Shown here: positions 26,614 to 35,767 of the stretch, piece after piece
Layout: each line of letters starts with the position of its first letter
Numbering within the stretch: the first letter of the stretch is position 1
Source: Deltaproteobacteria bacterium
GTDB taxonomy: Bacteria > Myxococcota_A > Polyangia > HGW-17
NCBI GenBank assembly: GCA_016937155.1
Contig: JAFGWM010000032.1
Location: 233,422 to 297,421, forward strand
Direction: 5' to 3'
Length of the DNA stretch: 64,000 nt
Translations under genes and position numbers: made by a program
Notes under the pieces: generated by a model
The model's database searches: none
What the model saw: only the letters and a program-made list of their open reading frames with translations
What the model was told of the DNA's origin: nothing

Positions 26614-27364
26614 ACACATTTTTATTTTTCATTATCATGCTTTCAGGGAGAATTTGAAATTTACTGTTTATGTAAATTTCCGGAGGTATTTTTTCTATCA
26701 GTACATCAGCTTTCAGGAAATGATCTCTTGAATAATCATTTTTTCCGGATAGTTTCCAGAATATTCCCAGAAAAAGGTATGACTGACCAAGCAAAGTGAT
26801 ATCACCGGATTCACTGGAAAGTACCCGGCAGTGCTCCATACTTCTCAGGGCATGTTTGAGGTTACCCATTAGAGCCTGAGAAATACCTCTTAAATACCAA
26901 CCTCTTGGTGAGTCTTCAATAGATATGGATTGTTCTGCCATATCGAGAATTCTTTCGGGTGGACTTCCACCACATAATAACAATCTCGCCATGGAGATTG
27001 ACTCTGCGTGCAGCATCTCTGAATCTTTCTGGTGAATTGAGGAAAGAAGGGATCCCGCTTCAGTAATTTCACCTGAATCCATATGTATCCATGCCATCTC
27101 AGATACAATTTCTTTTCTGCGGTTAAGAACCGGAAGTAAAATCAGATACCAGTAAAACAGGATCAGTGCATAAAGTGGCAATCCCTTTTTATTATAATAT
27201 GATGCTCGTTTAGGAATTGTAACGTAATCCCATATCATAAGAACAGAAAAAATCAGGAACAGTGCAACTGGTGGAATTTCGATTTTTATGGAAGGAAGAA
27301 AAACAAAAATTCCTATAAGCAGATAAAACATTAAAGCTCTTAATATGGCAATAAATTGAAGCAT
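26597..27364 (-). CDS. Membrane protein with TPR-like C-terminal region
   Basis: 255 residues from the ATG at 27364, which starts directly before the first membrane segment; a TTG 36 nt upstream would add a Cys-rich leader. Three hydrophobic segments lie in the first 95 residues. The rest is helical with TPR-like pairs (for example GWYLRGISQALMGNLKHALRS and GQSYLFLGIFWKLSGKNDYSRD), a fold for protein contacts. The 3' end overlaps the convergent thiol lipoprotein gene by 17 bp. No clear ribosome site. Function unknown. Confidence 0.68.
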   Translation of the reverse strand: MLQFIAILRALMFYLLIGIFVFLPSIKIEIPPVALFLIFSVLMIWDYVTIPKRASYYNKKGLPLYALILFYWYLILLPVLNRRKEIVSEMAWIHMDSGEITEAGSLLSSIHQKDSEMLHAESISMARLLLCGGSPPERILDMAEQSISIEDSPRGWYLRGISQALMGNLKHALRSMEHCRVLSSESGDITLLGQSYLFLGIFWKLSGKNDYSRDHFLKADVLIEKIPPEIYINSKFQILPESMIMKNKNVFKEMI

Positions 27365-27558
27365 CTTTGTGATGTTGCCACAACAACTGAGTATTAACAA
27401 TCAATTTGACGGATAATGTTTTGAGATAACTGCGAAATAGTTCTGATTGTAATTCACTTGTGGCAATTTTTTTCATCTGGTATTAACTGTTCTGAAAAAT
27501 TTCTATAAATTTTGGAAGTTTTTTGAAATATGTTGGTTTTATCAACGAGGAGTTAATT

Positions 27559-28194
27559 ATGAGTCTGTATGATTTACTTTCCAGAGGTGGATTACTGATG
27601 ATTCCCATCGGGATATCCTCAATTCTGGGACTTGCCCTGGTTATTGAGAGACTGTTTTCTCTCAGACGGAGCCGCATTATTCCTCTGGAGTTAAAAAAAA
27701 GAATAAATAAAAGTATTGAATCAGGTGATCTGAAAATTGCTCTTAAAATTACTACAAATCACGCAAGCCCATATGCAAGACTCACCAACCGTCTTTTATC
27801 CGGTTTAAATTCGACTTCTCCAAGAAAGATTTCAGAAATTCTAGAGGAACAGGGCAGAAGAGAAGTGCACTATCTTAACAGAAATGTTGAGATTATAGGG
27901 GTTCTTGCAGCAGTAACACCTTTGATGGGGTTGCTTGGTACTGTTACGGGAATGATAAGTGTTTTTCGTGAAGTCATGAATCAATCTGGCATCAAGGGAA
28001 TCAACCCTGCCATGCTTGCCAGTGGTATCTGGGAAGCACTTGTGACAACTGCAGCCGGTTTAAGTGTGGCTATTCCTTTGTACATAGCATACAGGTATCT
28101 GGGCAGCAAAATGGAAGGTCTTACACTTGATCTTGAAGAGGAAATTCAAAAACTTTTTGAGATGTTTCATGTTTCTGGTGGGGAAGATAAATGA
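27559..28194 (+). CDS. exbB: ExbB/TolQ/MotA-family proton channel protein
   Basis: 211 residues from the ATG at 27559, chosen for GAGGAG upstream. Three membrane segments: residues about 12-30, then about 103-130 (IGVLAAVTPLMGLLGTVTGM, the family signature), then about 150-175 (LVTTAAGLSVAIPLYIAYR). Such proteins form a pentameric channel around ExbD/TolR and use the proton gradient to energise outer-membrane work. The next gene, an ExbD, overlaps it by 4 bp (ATGA), so the two are translationally coupled. No TonB is in the window, so ExbB versus TolQ cannot be decided. Confidence 0.93.
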   Translation: MSLYDLLSRGGLLMIPIGISSILGLALVIERLFSLRRSRIIPLELKKRINKSIESGDLKIALKITTNHASPYARLTNRLLSGLNSTSPRKISEILEEQGRREVHYLNRNVEIIGVLAAVTPLMGLLGTVTGMISVFREVMNQSGIKGINPAMLASGIWEALVTTAAGLSVAIPLYIAYRYLGSKMEGLTLDLEEEIQKLFEMFHVSGGEDK

Positions 28195-28613
28195 ATTTTT
28201 CCGGTGGAAAAAGCAGAAAATTCACAAATGTGGTTATAGATCTTACACCACTGATTGATGTGGTTTTTCTGCTGCTTCTGTTTTTCCTGCTGACTGCAGC
28301 CCCTTCTCCAGATCCTTCAATGGCAGTGAATCTCCCAAAATCAACTCAGGGTACCATAGACAGGGTGTCACCTGTGGTGGAGATAACACTCAAGGCAGAT
28401 GGATCTGTTTTTGTGCAAAAACAAAGTGTTGATATATCCCAGCTTGGAAGGCATCTGAAACGCCTTGTGGATGCGGGGAAAAATATCAAGGTTGTTCTAA
28501 GGGGTGATTCAAAAGCTCATTATGAAAAATTTATTACAGTGCTGGAAACAGTGAACAGTCTAAATATTCCCCTTGCTGTCAGTGTCAGGGAGCAAAAAAG
28601 CTCTAAAAAGTAA
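28191..28613 (+). CDS. exbD: ExbD/TolR-family biopolymer transport protein
   Basis: 140 residues. A short cytoplasmic N-terminus, one membrane segment with the conserved proton-carrying Asp (D23, in IDLTPLIDVVFLLLLFF), then a periplasmic domain (VVLRGDSKAHYEKFITVLE) of the ExbD fold. It partners with the overlapping ExbB gene. The end overlaps the convergent gene at 28603 by 11 bp. Confidence 0.93.
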   Translation: MNFSGGKSRKFTNVVIDLTPLIDVVFLLLLFFLLTAAPSPDPSMAVNLPKSTQGTIDRVSPVVEITLKADGSVFVQKQSVDISQLGRHLKRLVDAGKNIKVVLRGDSKAHYEKFITVLETVNSLNIPLAVSVREQKSSKK

Positions 28614-29805
28614 GGTTTGCAAAAAGAGCGCTTTCATCAAGACCATACAGTTTTCTGATTGCGTGACTTACTGTTTCCGGAAGATAGTGCCCTGATAGTT
28701 TTACAGGTATGAAATTAATGTCGATTTTGGGAGAGAATGCCACACTCAAAAGATATTCAATTATAAACTCAGCGTTTTTAGCAATTCTTCCGGTGTACTC
28801 TCTTTGCTTTCTCTGTTTGAGAGTTCTTTCTTCATGAATGCTTCTGCCTATTTCAGATTCTATCAGTTCAGGGTAGGTAGTGAGAATAATTTCCAGCCTG
28901 ATGGTTCTTGCTCCGGATTCAACATATCCAGGAAACCCTTCTATGAGATTCTCAAGACTTATCCCTCTCGATAGTGGGAATGGAGGAACTATTCTGTTAA
29001 GGACTCTATCGACGATCTGTTGAGGCGGAGGGAGTTTGAGATCCACCTGAACATTGACTGCATTATATGAACCCGAATGAATTTCCCGCTCTACCCACGC
29101 CAGATCAGGATGGTTAATTAAAAGTTCTTCAGCTTTTTTCAGGATCTCAGGTGTTCCTATCACCTTGATACCTATGGTGTCATGAATCGCAATATCATCC
29201 TGAGCAAAAGGAATTTCCCCTGAGGTAAATTGTTCCGCCAGTCTCCGTTCTGCAATTTCAAACTCATTGACCATTTCTTCTCCGGTTGAAAGAAGTGTGT
29301 CAAATGGGATTCCAAGCATACTTGCTCTACCCTGAGCAAGGCGTTTTGCATGATTACGGATGTTATCCAGAATAAGATCTGCCATTCGTCTGCTGACTTT
29401 TTCTGCAACTCTTCTGGCTCTTTTTATTCTGTACATACCAACGAGATCGTTAGTTTCTGTATACATCATCAGACCATTGAACGGAGCTCTCGGAAAATAT
29501 TCTTCAGGGCGTGATTTAAAATTTTTAACGAGAAAGTCCATTCTGGAGTCAGGATCAGGTATGTGCCGTACCACCGCTTCTTTGACCTGATGCTTATAGG
29601 AAACATATCTGTTTTCAATTTTCTGTCCGTGAAGTTCCTCCAGAAATGAAGTGATAAAACTTTTTATGGGGTTTCCCGATACAAAACCCTCATAGGCAAA
29701 AATTTCACTTACATTCCATGCGTCATCAGGTTCCAGTTGATCACCCAGCCAGCGCATGGCTATCTGGAAAAGTTTGTCCCGATGAATAAAACCTCCAAGA
29801 TACAT
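28603..29805 (-). CDS. Conserved-looking cytoplasmic protein, unknown function
   Basis: 400 residues with no signal peptide or membrane segment and a regular mixed alpha/beta look. The middle (about 200-255) contains AIHDTIGIKVIGTPEILKKA and a later SGSYNAVNVQV. This faintly recalls the D-x-x-G-x-R-V and Y-x-S/A-x-H/N blocks of RelA/SpoT-type nucleotidyltransferase folds, but the catalytic residues are not convincing, so I do not assign that function. It lies 3 bp after the lspA stop on the same strand, so it is probably cotranscribed with lspA. Its end overlaps exbD by 11 bp. Confidence 0.7.
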   Translation of the reverse strand: MYLGGFIHRDKLFQIAMRWLGDQLEPDDAWNVSEIFAYEGFVSGNPIKSFITSFLEELHGQKIENRYVSYKHQVKEAVVRHIPDPDSRMDFLVKNFKSRPEEYFPRAPFNGLMMYTETNDLVGMYRIKRARRVAEKVSRRMADLILDNIRNHAKRLAQGRASMLGIPFDTLLSTGEEMVNEFEIAERRLAEQFTSGEIPFAQDDIAIHDTIGIKVIGTPEILKKAEELLINHPDLAWVEREIHSGSYNAVNVQVDLKLPPPQQIVDRVLNRIVPPFPLSRGISLENLIEGFPGYVESGARTIRLEIILTTYPELIESEIGRSIHEERTLKQRKQREYTGRIAKNAEFIIEYLLSVAFSPKIDINFIPVKLSGHYLPETVSHAIRKLYGLDESALFANLTF

Positions 29806-29808
29806 TAT

Positions 29809-30339
29809 TTACACAGCAGCTTTCTTGTTTTTTTTCTTTTTTCCGGTTTCAATCATAAAGGAATAAATTATCATCAATCCTACACCGATAACCAGAACTA
29901 TATCAGCTATATTGAATGTCGGCCATGGCCATGTTATTTTTAGAGATTTAAATCCCCAGAATTGAATAAAATCAGTAACAACCCCGAAAATTATTCTATC
30001 CACCAGATTGCCAAGAGCACCACCGGTAATAAGAGCCAGTCCGATGAGGTAGATTTTATTATTCGACTCTTCTCTCCTGTAAAGCCAGTATATAAAGCCA
30101 AGAGCAATAATCCCTATAAAAATAAGAAGATATTTTCCCGATGACATCCCGGTAAAAATTCCAAATGCCGCACCCTTGTTGAAAGCCAGATTAAAATTGA
30201 GTGAAAATGAAGTCTGAGACTCTGGATTCACAAATGCTCTGGTCACATTTTTCTGAGCCCAGATCTTAGTACCAATGTCCAGAGCAAAGCTGGAAACTGC
30301 TATTGTCAGAAAAATAATTAATTTACGCTTTTTATCCAC
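29809..30339 (-). CDS. lspA: Lipoprotein signal peptidase II
   Basis: Cleaves prolipoproteins before the lipidated cysteine; many lipoproteins in this window depend on it. About 176 residues from the GTG at 30339, which has GGAGG 5 nt upstream; the ATG at 30351 overlaps that site and is the alternative (180 residues). Four membrane segments. Conserved blocks: NLAFNKGAAFGIF, GGALGNLVDRI (first catalytic Asp) and WPTFNIADIVLVIGVGLM (second catalytic Asp). A Lys-rich tail follows. The length is typical. Confidence 0.97.
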   Translation of the reverse strand: MDKKRKLIIFLTIAVSSFALDIGTKIWAQKNVTRAFVNPESQTSFSLNFNLAFNKGAAFGIFTGMSSGKYLLIFIGIIALGFIYWLYRREESNNKIYLIGLALITGGALGNLVDRIIFGVVTDFIQFWGFKSLKITWPWPTFNIADIVLVIGVGLMIIYSFMIETGKKKKNKKAAV

Positions 30340-30440
30340 CACATCCTCCATTCCGGAAATCTACATCAAACTGAATAATCAGCTTCATTTTTTTAGCGCT
30401 GTATCTTATATCAGAAAAACAGTCAGGAGGAAGAAAAAAA

Positions 30441-30881
30441 ATGGAGAATACTGGAAGAGTGAGCTGGGACGAATATTTCATGAATATTGCGCAGGTTGTT
30501 GCAAGTCGTTCAACCTGTGGACGAAAGTATGTTGGGGCTGTCATTGTAAGGGATAATACTATACTTTCCACGGGCTATAACGGGTCCATAAGGGGTGCTC
30601 CTCACTGTATCGATGTGGGCTGCATGATTGAAAATGATCACTGTGTTGCCACTATACATGCTGAAGCAAATGCGATTATTCATGCTGCCAGACATGGTGT
30701 CAGTACAGATGATGCCACTATTTATGTTACGGCTTCTCCATGCTGGAACTGTTTTAAGATGATTGTTAATGCTGGTATCAAAAGAATCTGCTATGGCGAA
30801 TTCTACAGAGATGAAAGAACTCTTGAGTGGTCCTCAAAACTGGGAATAAGCCTTTCTCATGTTCCATTGCAAAAACCCTGA
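30441..30881 (+). CDS. dCMP deaminase (ComEB-type)
   Basis: 146 residues. Converts dCMP to dUMP for thymidylate synthesis. Zinc ligands and catalytic Glu: H73-A-E75 and P-C101-x2-C104. The extra Cys/His residues near 56-68 (PHCIDVGCMIENDHC) match the second metal-binding insert typical of dCMP deaminases and distinguish it from cytidine or tRNA deaminases. AGGAGG precedes the ATG. It is divergent from lspA. Confidence 0.95.
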   Translation: MENTGRVSWDEYFMNIAQVVASRSTCGRKYVGAVIVRDNTILSTGYNGSIRGAPHCIDVGCMIENDHCVATIHAEANAIIHAARHGVSTDDATIYVTASPCWNCFKMIVNAGIKRICYGEFYRDERTLEWSSKLGISLSHVPLQKP

Positions 30882-30980
30882 TATGTTTTTCGACCGATAT
30901 AAGGGTTTCAGATGAAAACTTTTTGCTTGAATAAATTATAAGTTTCAGGCAGTTTCTACGTTCCGGCAAGGAGGATATCT

Positions 30981-31487
30981 ATGGCGGAAGAAAATCTCAG
31001 GTGTACTTGTGGCACCAAACTTATGGAAGAAAATACCTACAGTTATGCAGGTATACCAAAATGTAAAACCTGTTTTTTTGAAGAGGGCAAGGACGGCCCC
31101 ATGCAAAAACAGTACAAAAAATGCCCATCATGTTCACATAATGTTCATACCTTTACCATAAAATGTCCGAAGTGTGGGGTTCTGATTCATGAAACAGGTA
31201 CCATAACTGTTCGCAGAACGATAAAGAGTTCTTTTGTTATAGCCTACGGACTCATTTTGCTCATTTTATTTGTGAGTGCTATGGTTATTCCAGGGTACAG
31301 TGACAAAGGCTGGGTGGCATGGCCAATGACAATAGGCGGATTTGCCCTTGCCGGCCACGGACTTTTAGGTCTGGTTTTCTTTCTGCTTCCGTTTGGTTTC
31401 AAAACTCTTAATAATTTGAGTGCGTTTTTACTGGGGTTGTCAGAGACAGCAATTGGGCTGTTTTTGCTTATCCTTCCCCAGTTATGA
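30981..31487 (+). CDS. Multi-cysteine zinc-ribbon membrane protein
   Basis: 168 residues. The N-terminal 70 residues carry four CxC/CxxC pairs (C8/C10, C28/C31, C48/C51, C62/C65), enough for two zinc ribbons. Three hydrophobic segments follow (about 82-103, 112-130, 138-165). AAGGAGG precedes the ATG. Function unknown; its design is like the protein at 8926-9615. Confidence 0.8.
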   Translation: MAEENLRCTCGTKLMEENTYSYAGIPKCKTCFFEEGKDGPMQKQYKKCPSCSHNVHTFTIKCPKCGVLIHETGTITVRRTIKSSFVIAYGLILLILFVSAMVIPGYSDKGWVAWPMTIGGFALAGHGLLGLVFFLLPFGFKTLNNLSAFLLGLSETAIGLFLLILPQL

Positions 31488-31612
31488 AGAATTTTCTCAA
31501 TTACTTGATTTGTTTGTCTTCCCCTGATAATCTCACAGATGTTCGAAATTCCGGTATACCACTAAAGAATTTTCGTGCTATTCTCTCCGGGATTGATTAT
31601 TGAGGAGAATTT

Positions 31613-32542
31613 ATGCGGACTATTTTCAGTTTTATCACAGCAGCTTTTATATTGATGTTTTCGGTTTCAGGTGTGAGTGCCAAGTACAGGTATGATACAA
31701 ATCTGTCAAAGTTGTGGAATTCAGTTTCTTCCAGTTCTCAGACGGAAAATCAGGCTATAAGCACGAGAAACACACTTTTCAGGCAACTGATGAGTGAAAT
31801 GGGTGTAATTTTTGCTCCATCCTTTATGGCTCCTGCTGAAACTCTGGGTTACATGGGTTTTGCGCTCGATCTTAATTATGGCATAACAACAATAAGTTCC
31901 GGTGAAGATTTCTGGCAAAATGGTATTGTTGGAACACCTCAGGGTGCCGTACAAACCATAGGAATGCAGATTAGAAAAGGTATGTGGTTTCCTCTACCGG
32001 GGTTTGAAATTGGAGGAGGTGTTAAGTATCTGCTTCAGAGTCATATGTATGCGCCTCATGTTTTTGCGAAATTCTCTTTGAATGAGGGTTATTTCAAATG
32101 GCCAATACCGGCTCTCAGTGTGAGAGGACATGGTATTAGAGTTATGGGAAGTACAGATGTGGATATTACACTTGCCAGTGTGGATGTAAGCATATCCAAA
32201 TCATTTGGACTTAATTCCACAGTGAATTTAACACCTTATGCTGGTTATAATGCTCTGATGATTGTAGCTGATTCAAAGGTAATTCTGGCACTTTCACCTG
32301 ATTCTCCAACGGGTTATGATGATGCAGTATTTGATGATCAGGATACAATTCTGAGACATAGACTTTTTCTTGGGGCTCGTCTGACTTATTACAAGTTAGT
32401 TGTTACTCTGGAGGGAGTATTTACTCTTCCTGGTGATAGTGAGGACGTGGTTGATGTATACAGCTCAGGTCAGACACTGAAAATTAAAGATGCCTCAAAA
32501 CTTCAGCAGAGCTATACCATAAGTCTGGGATGGGACTGGTAG
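31613..32542 (+). CDS. Outer-membrane beta-barrel-like protein
   Basis: 309 residues. Signal peptide about 1-23 (VSGVSA before KYRY). Gly- and aromatic-rich amphipathic strands run throughout (LGYMGFALDLNYGITTI, FEIGGGVKYLLQSH, LRHRLFLGARLTYYKLVVT), and the chain ends in SYTISLGWDW, with a terminal aromatic as expected for barrel insertion. GAGGAG precedes the ATG. It reads like the myxobacterial-type outer-membrane proteins of about 300 residues. Ligand unknown. Confidence 0.78.
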   Translation: MRTIFSFITAAFILMFSVSGVSAKYRYDTNLSKLWNSVSSSSQTENQAISTRNTLFRQLMSEMGVIFAPSFMAPAETLGYMGFALDLNYGITTISSGEDFWQNGIVGTPQGAVQTIGMQIRKGMWFPLPGFEIGGGVKYLLQSHMYAPHVFAKFSLNEGYFKWPIPALSVRGHGIRVMGSTDVDITLASVDVSISKSFGLNSTVNLTPYAGYNALMIVADSKVILALSPDSPTGYDDAVFDDQDTILRHRLFLGARLTYYKLVVTLEGVFTLPGDSEDVVDVYSSGQTLKIKDASKLQQSYTISLGWDW

Positions 32543-32627
32543 TAATTACTCTTTCGTTTTTTTCATACAACTTCTTATTTCCCCCGTTTTTTTGATTTTT
32601 TTTTAAACCCGTGCTTTTCTCCTGTGT

Positions 32628-34913
32628 ATGAGTAATCTGAATAAACGAACATACCAGCAACCACGTATCAGAAGAAACGAAGTTCCTCCACCTCCACCTG
32701 GATACACAAGAAAACGTATGGAATCCGGTAAAAAAAAGGGAAATTCGTTTACCGGTTTAATAGGTACACTGATAGTTATAAGTGCATTTTCGCTTTTATT
32801 TTATACACTGTTAGAAGGGAATTCCGGAAAGAAATCCAGTGGGAATTCAGTAAAGAAAAACAAAGTACTTCCAATAGAAAGTGTTAAAAATACAAATAAA
32901 AAAGAAGGAGCAGGGCTGAAAATATCCGTAGCAGCACCAGCACTTAAGGAAAATATTGCCATCCCGGAGCATAAACTTGTTTATGTGGCGGAAAAGGGTC
33001 ATCTTGAAGCGAGAAACATTGATGATGCACTCAGGTTTGGGTACAGTATAATAGATCTTAGTGATTCTTTTGTTCCATACATATTTACCGATGGTCCCTC
33101 AAGTCCTAACAGATACCGAAAAACATTTATAAATCTGTCAAATGACCGCACAGATGAAAATGGAAGAAAACTAAAGAATGGTGAACATAACTACGTCGAA
33201 CTGTTTGGGATTCCACCTTCAATGAGTGTTGTCTCAGAAAGATTCCTTAGGGATGAATCCAGAGAATGTTTTAAAAAACTCAATTATGAATACTTTAAAA
33301 GAGCAAAATTCAGTGTAACCTATGTTTCCAGAAGAGATCTCAGAAAAGAGCTGGCAGAGATCAGGCTGCAGGTAAAAAAAGCCGGTGGAAAAAAAGCTCT
33401 TAAAAAGAAAAAAAATAAATATTTATCAAAGAAGTATCGTCTACTGGCTGCCAAGTATGAAATGGTGGTGGAAGCTCAGAAAAGATTGAAATGTGAAGGT
33501 TTACTGGAAAAATATTCTCCTGGAAACATAAGCTATGCGACTATTGATGCTATACGAGACTTCGAACATAAACATATGATTTTCGGCTGGGGAATACTTG
33601 CCGGAGATACCAGAAAGGGGTTTGGCCGGACACCTCTCAAAAATAACTGGAGAACACTAAAGCGTGTTATAAGGGAAAGAATTGTCCACAGTCTTGGAAT
33701 TATTGAGGATGGAACTGTTAATCGAGTGAAGGGATTCAATGATAAATGGAAAGATTCATCCGGAAAAAAAATAAAAGTCAGGAATCTGATAAGTTCTTTC
33801 ACAGAAAAACTTATGCAGTCAATGGGAATCGAAACGCCTGAGAAGGCTCTGAAATTTTTTAAGGAAATACAGGGTAAATCGTTTGGTAAATTCAGAGTGG
33901 CAGTAAAATTTCCTCCACTTCCTGAATATTACTCAGAATTTAAATTTGATGTGGAAATAGACAGAGGTGATGTCTACTACGATGCTCCCGATGATGCTTC
34001 TGGGAAAAAACGATATCAGCCGGTTTTTAGAAGACCCCGGATTGTACTATATACAACATTCAGAGGACATAAGATTCCTCTTATAAGGTGGGGAACAACA
34101 ATAGGCGGATGGAGAACGGAATACAAGGATGGTAAGGAGTATTTTGCCTACAAAGGATCTGATACCGGTCCCAGAATATGGAAAGATATATTCAGTGCTC
34201 CTGTCTGGATTCCACCAAAAAGTGCTCCTCCAGGTGGTCTGATAAAATCAGAAAGAAAAAATGGCAGATGGATTACCAGAGTGAATACAGAAGAAATGGG
34301 TCCAAGTTATAAAAGTGCCTATGGTCTGGTTGCTGCACATCACATCAGAAACAGGACAGACAGTGGAAAAGCAATATGGTTTGATAATGGAATCAGAACT
34401 CATGGTAGTGTTGATTACATGAGCATAATGAGAAGGCACAGCCATGGGTGTCATCGTCTGCATAATCATCTGGCCGTTAGAATTTTCTCGTTTATTCTGA
34501 TGCACAGTGAGCATTCAAGAAAGGGGCAGACTTCTCTTATTTATACCAGAGGGTTTAATTATAAAAATCGTGATTACAAGCTTAAACTGGATACCAGAGG
34601 ATATCAGTTCAGTCTAAAAAAAGCAATTCAGGTAAATGTACTTCCAGGTAGAATACTTGGAAAACTTAAAGAGCCTTATAAGGGATTTTTACCCAAACCC
34701 GGTATAAAATACAGTGATGATGATCCAAATCTCCAGAACGATATTGCACCTGATGATGATAAATCCGGAGGGGGGCAGCAGAAAGTAACTGAGAAAGAAA
34801 AGCGAACTGAAGAAAAACTATCAGCAAATGAAGAAAAGCGAACCGAAGAAAAAATCATTAAGAGCAGAAAGAATCTTCCTCCACCCCCCATTGGAGTGAA
34901 ACCAATTATATAA
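32628..34913 (+). CDS. L,D-transpeptidase (YkuD-type) with N-terminal membrane anchor
   Basis: 761 residues. A cytoplasmic Pro-rich start (PPPPPGYTRKRM), one membrane segment (about 44-64), a Lys/Ser linker, then a periplasmic part. Residues about 270-330 resemble a peptidoglycan-binding repeat (AQKRLKCEGLL...ATIDAIRDFEHKHMI). The YkuD domain near 470-640 has HGSVDY and the active-site motif SHGCHRLHN with Cys at about 608. These enzymes make 3-3 crosslinks or attach proteins to peptidoglycan. A charged tail with a 36-bp DNA repeat (34797-34853, GAAAAGCGAAC) ends the chain. No clear ribosome site upstream. Confidence 0.85.
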   Translation: MSNLNKRTYQQPRIRRNEVPPPPPGYTRKRMESGKKKGNSFTGLIGTLIVISAFSLLFYTLLEGNSGKKSSGNSVKKNKVLPIESVKNTNKKEGAGLKISVAAPALKENIAIPEHKLVYVAEKGHLEARNIDDALRFGYSIIDLSDSFVPYIFTDGPSSPNRYRKTFINLSNDRTDENGRKLKNGEHNYVELFGIPPSMSVVSERFLRDESRECFKKLNYEYFKRAKFSVTYVSRRDLRKELAEIRLQVKKAGGKKALKKKKNKYLSKKYRLLAAKYEMVVEAQKRLKCEGLLEKYSPGNISYATIDAIRDFEHKHMIFGWGILAGDTRKGFGRTPLKNNWRTLKRVIRERIVHSLGIIEDGTVNRVKGFNDKWKDSSGKKIKVRNLISSFTEKLMQSMGIETPEKALKFFKEIQGKSFGKFRVAVKFPPLPEYYSEFKFDVEIDRGDVYYDAPDDASGKKRYQPVFRRPRIVLYTTFRGHKIPLIRWGTTIGGWRTEYKDGKEYFAYKGSDTGPRIWKDIFSAPVWIPPKSAPPGGLIKSERKNGRWITRVNTEEMGPSYKSAYGLVAAHHIRNRTDSGKAIWFDNGIRTHGSVDYMSIMRRHSHGCHRLHNHLAVRIFSFILMHSEHSRKGQTSLIYTRGFNYKNRDYKLKLDTRGYQFSLKKAIQVNVLPGRILGKLKEPYKGFLPKPGIKYSDDDPNLQNDIAPDDDKSGGGQQKVTEKEKRTEEKLSANEEKRTEEKIIKSRKNLPPPPIGVKPII

Positions 34914-34971
34914 AAATATTTCTAGAATCCTAAATAGTGGAATAAGGGGTGATGAATTCCTTAAATCTGTA

Positions 34972-34999
34972 TTGACAATATCTATAAGGGTATTAGGAT
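34972..34999 (+). promoter_or_regulatory. Promoter of the Rrf2-regulator / oxygen-defence operon
   Basis: TTGACA (34972-34977, perfect -35), 16 bp, TAGGAT (34994-34999). It lies about 60 bp before the Rrf2 gene and is overlapped by a palindrome (34989-35002). Confidence 0.6.
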
Positions 35000-35002
35000 A
35001 CC
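34989..35002. promoter_or_regulatory. Candidate Rrf2 operator palindrome over the -10
   Basis: GGTAT-TAGG-ATACC is a perfect 5+4+5 inverted repeat covering the -10 hexamer. A repressor bound here would block polymerase. The adjacent gene encodes an Rrf2 regulator, so self-control is the natural reading. It is short and unproven. Confidence 0.45.
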
Positions 35003-35057
35003 GATTAACTGGATTTTTCAGAATTAGTCCGAGTTTTTATTCTAGTTAAGGAGTAGC

Positions 35058-35501
35058 ATGTTCAACGCATTAAATATCAGTGAGGCATCAAATCTGGCGA
35101 TTCATGCTCTGATTGTCCTGTACAATCAGGGTGAAAAAAAGAAGCTTTCCACCCAGTACATTGCTGGATTATTGCGGGTGAGTGAATCTCATCTAGCCAA
35201 GGTAATGCAGCGTCTTGTAAAAAAAGGTTTACTGAACAGTGTTAGAGGAGCAAAGGGTGGATTCAGTCTGAAACGGAAACCGGAAGATATTACTCTTTTG
35301 GAAGTAGCTGAGATAATAGACGGAAATGTACCCACAAAAAGATGTCTGTTCAATGAGCCAAGATGCTTTCAGGGGAATTGTGTAATATCCCGGTTACAGC
35401 ATGATGTAAGTGTTATGGTTCGGGACAGATTAAGCAAACATACTGTTGCTGATTTTAAACTTGATTTCAAATATTTGGATGAAGTTGAATCAGGTAACTG
35501 A
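35058..35501 (+). CDS. Rrf2-family transcriptional regulator with three cysteines
   Basis: 147 residues. The winged-helix N-terminus (SEASNLAIHALIVL..., then HLAKVMQRLVKKGLLNSVRGAKGGFSL) is typical of IscR/NsrR/RsrR-type Rrf2 proteins. Three cysteines, C96, C103 and C108 (C-x6-C-x4-C), sit where family members bind an Fe-S cluster that senses NO, O2 or iron status. AAGGAG precedes the ATG. It heads the operon of desulfoferrodoxin, ferritin and flavodiiron genes, which are typical O2/NO-defence targets, and a palindrome overlaps its promoter. Confidence 0.93.
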   Translation: MFNALNISEASNLAIHALIVLYNQGEKKKLSTQYIAGLLRVSESHLAKVMQRLVKKGLLNSVRGAKGGFSLKRKPEDITLLEVAEIIDGNVPTKRCLFNEPRCFQGNCVISRLQHDVSVMVRDRLSKHTVADFKLDFKYLDEVESGN

Positions 35502-35524
35502 TTGTTATTTGACAGGAGATTGAA

Positions 35525-35740
35525 ATGACGGAGAAAAAAATTAATGATAATGAATCCAAAGTTCTGGAAGCATTTGCAGGAATAAATGGAAACGCGGGAA
35601 CTAAGCAAATATCAGAAATTACTGGACTGGATGCTAAAGTCGTGACAAAAGCCATTAAGGAGCTTAAGGCTCTCTCTTATATTGAGAGTCCTGTCAGATG
35701 TAAGTATACAATAACGGATTCAGGAAAAAAAATTGTGTAA
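35525..35740 (+). CDS. Small winged-helix DNA-binding protein
   Basis: 71 residues, almost entirely a winged helix-turn-helix: KVLEAFAGI...TKQISEITGLDAKVVTKAIKELKALSYIESP then a wing (CKYTITDSGKKIV), as in MarR/ArsR-like single-domain proteins. AGGAG precedes the ATG; it sits 23 bp after the Rrf2 gene and 27 bp before desulfoferrodoxin, so it is cotranscribed. There is one cysteine, in the wing (C60 region), and no effector domain. It may modulate or co-control the operon. Confidence 0.8.
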   Translation: MTEKKINDNESKVLEAFAGINGNAGTKQISEITGLDAKVVTKAIKELKALSYIESPVRCKYTITDSGKKIV

Positions 35741-35767
35741 TTACAAAACATTAAAGGAGATGAAAAA

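Noticed and set aside
28603-29805. RelA/SpoT-type (p)ppGpp synthetase
   Set aside because: Only short, weak resemblances in the middle of the protein; the catalytic residues of the synthetase are not visible.
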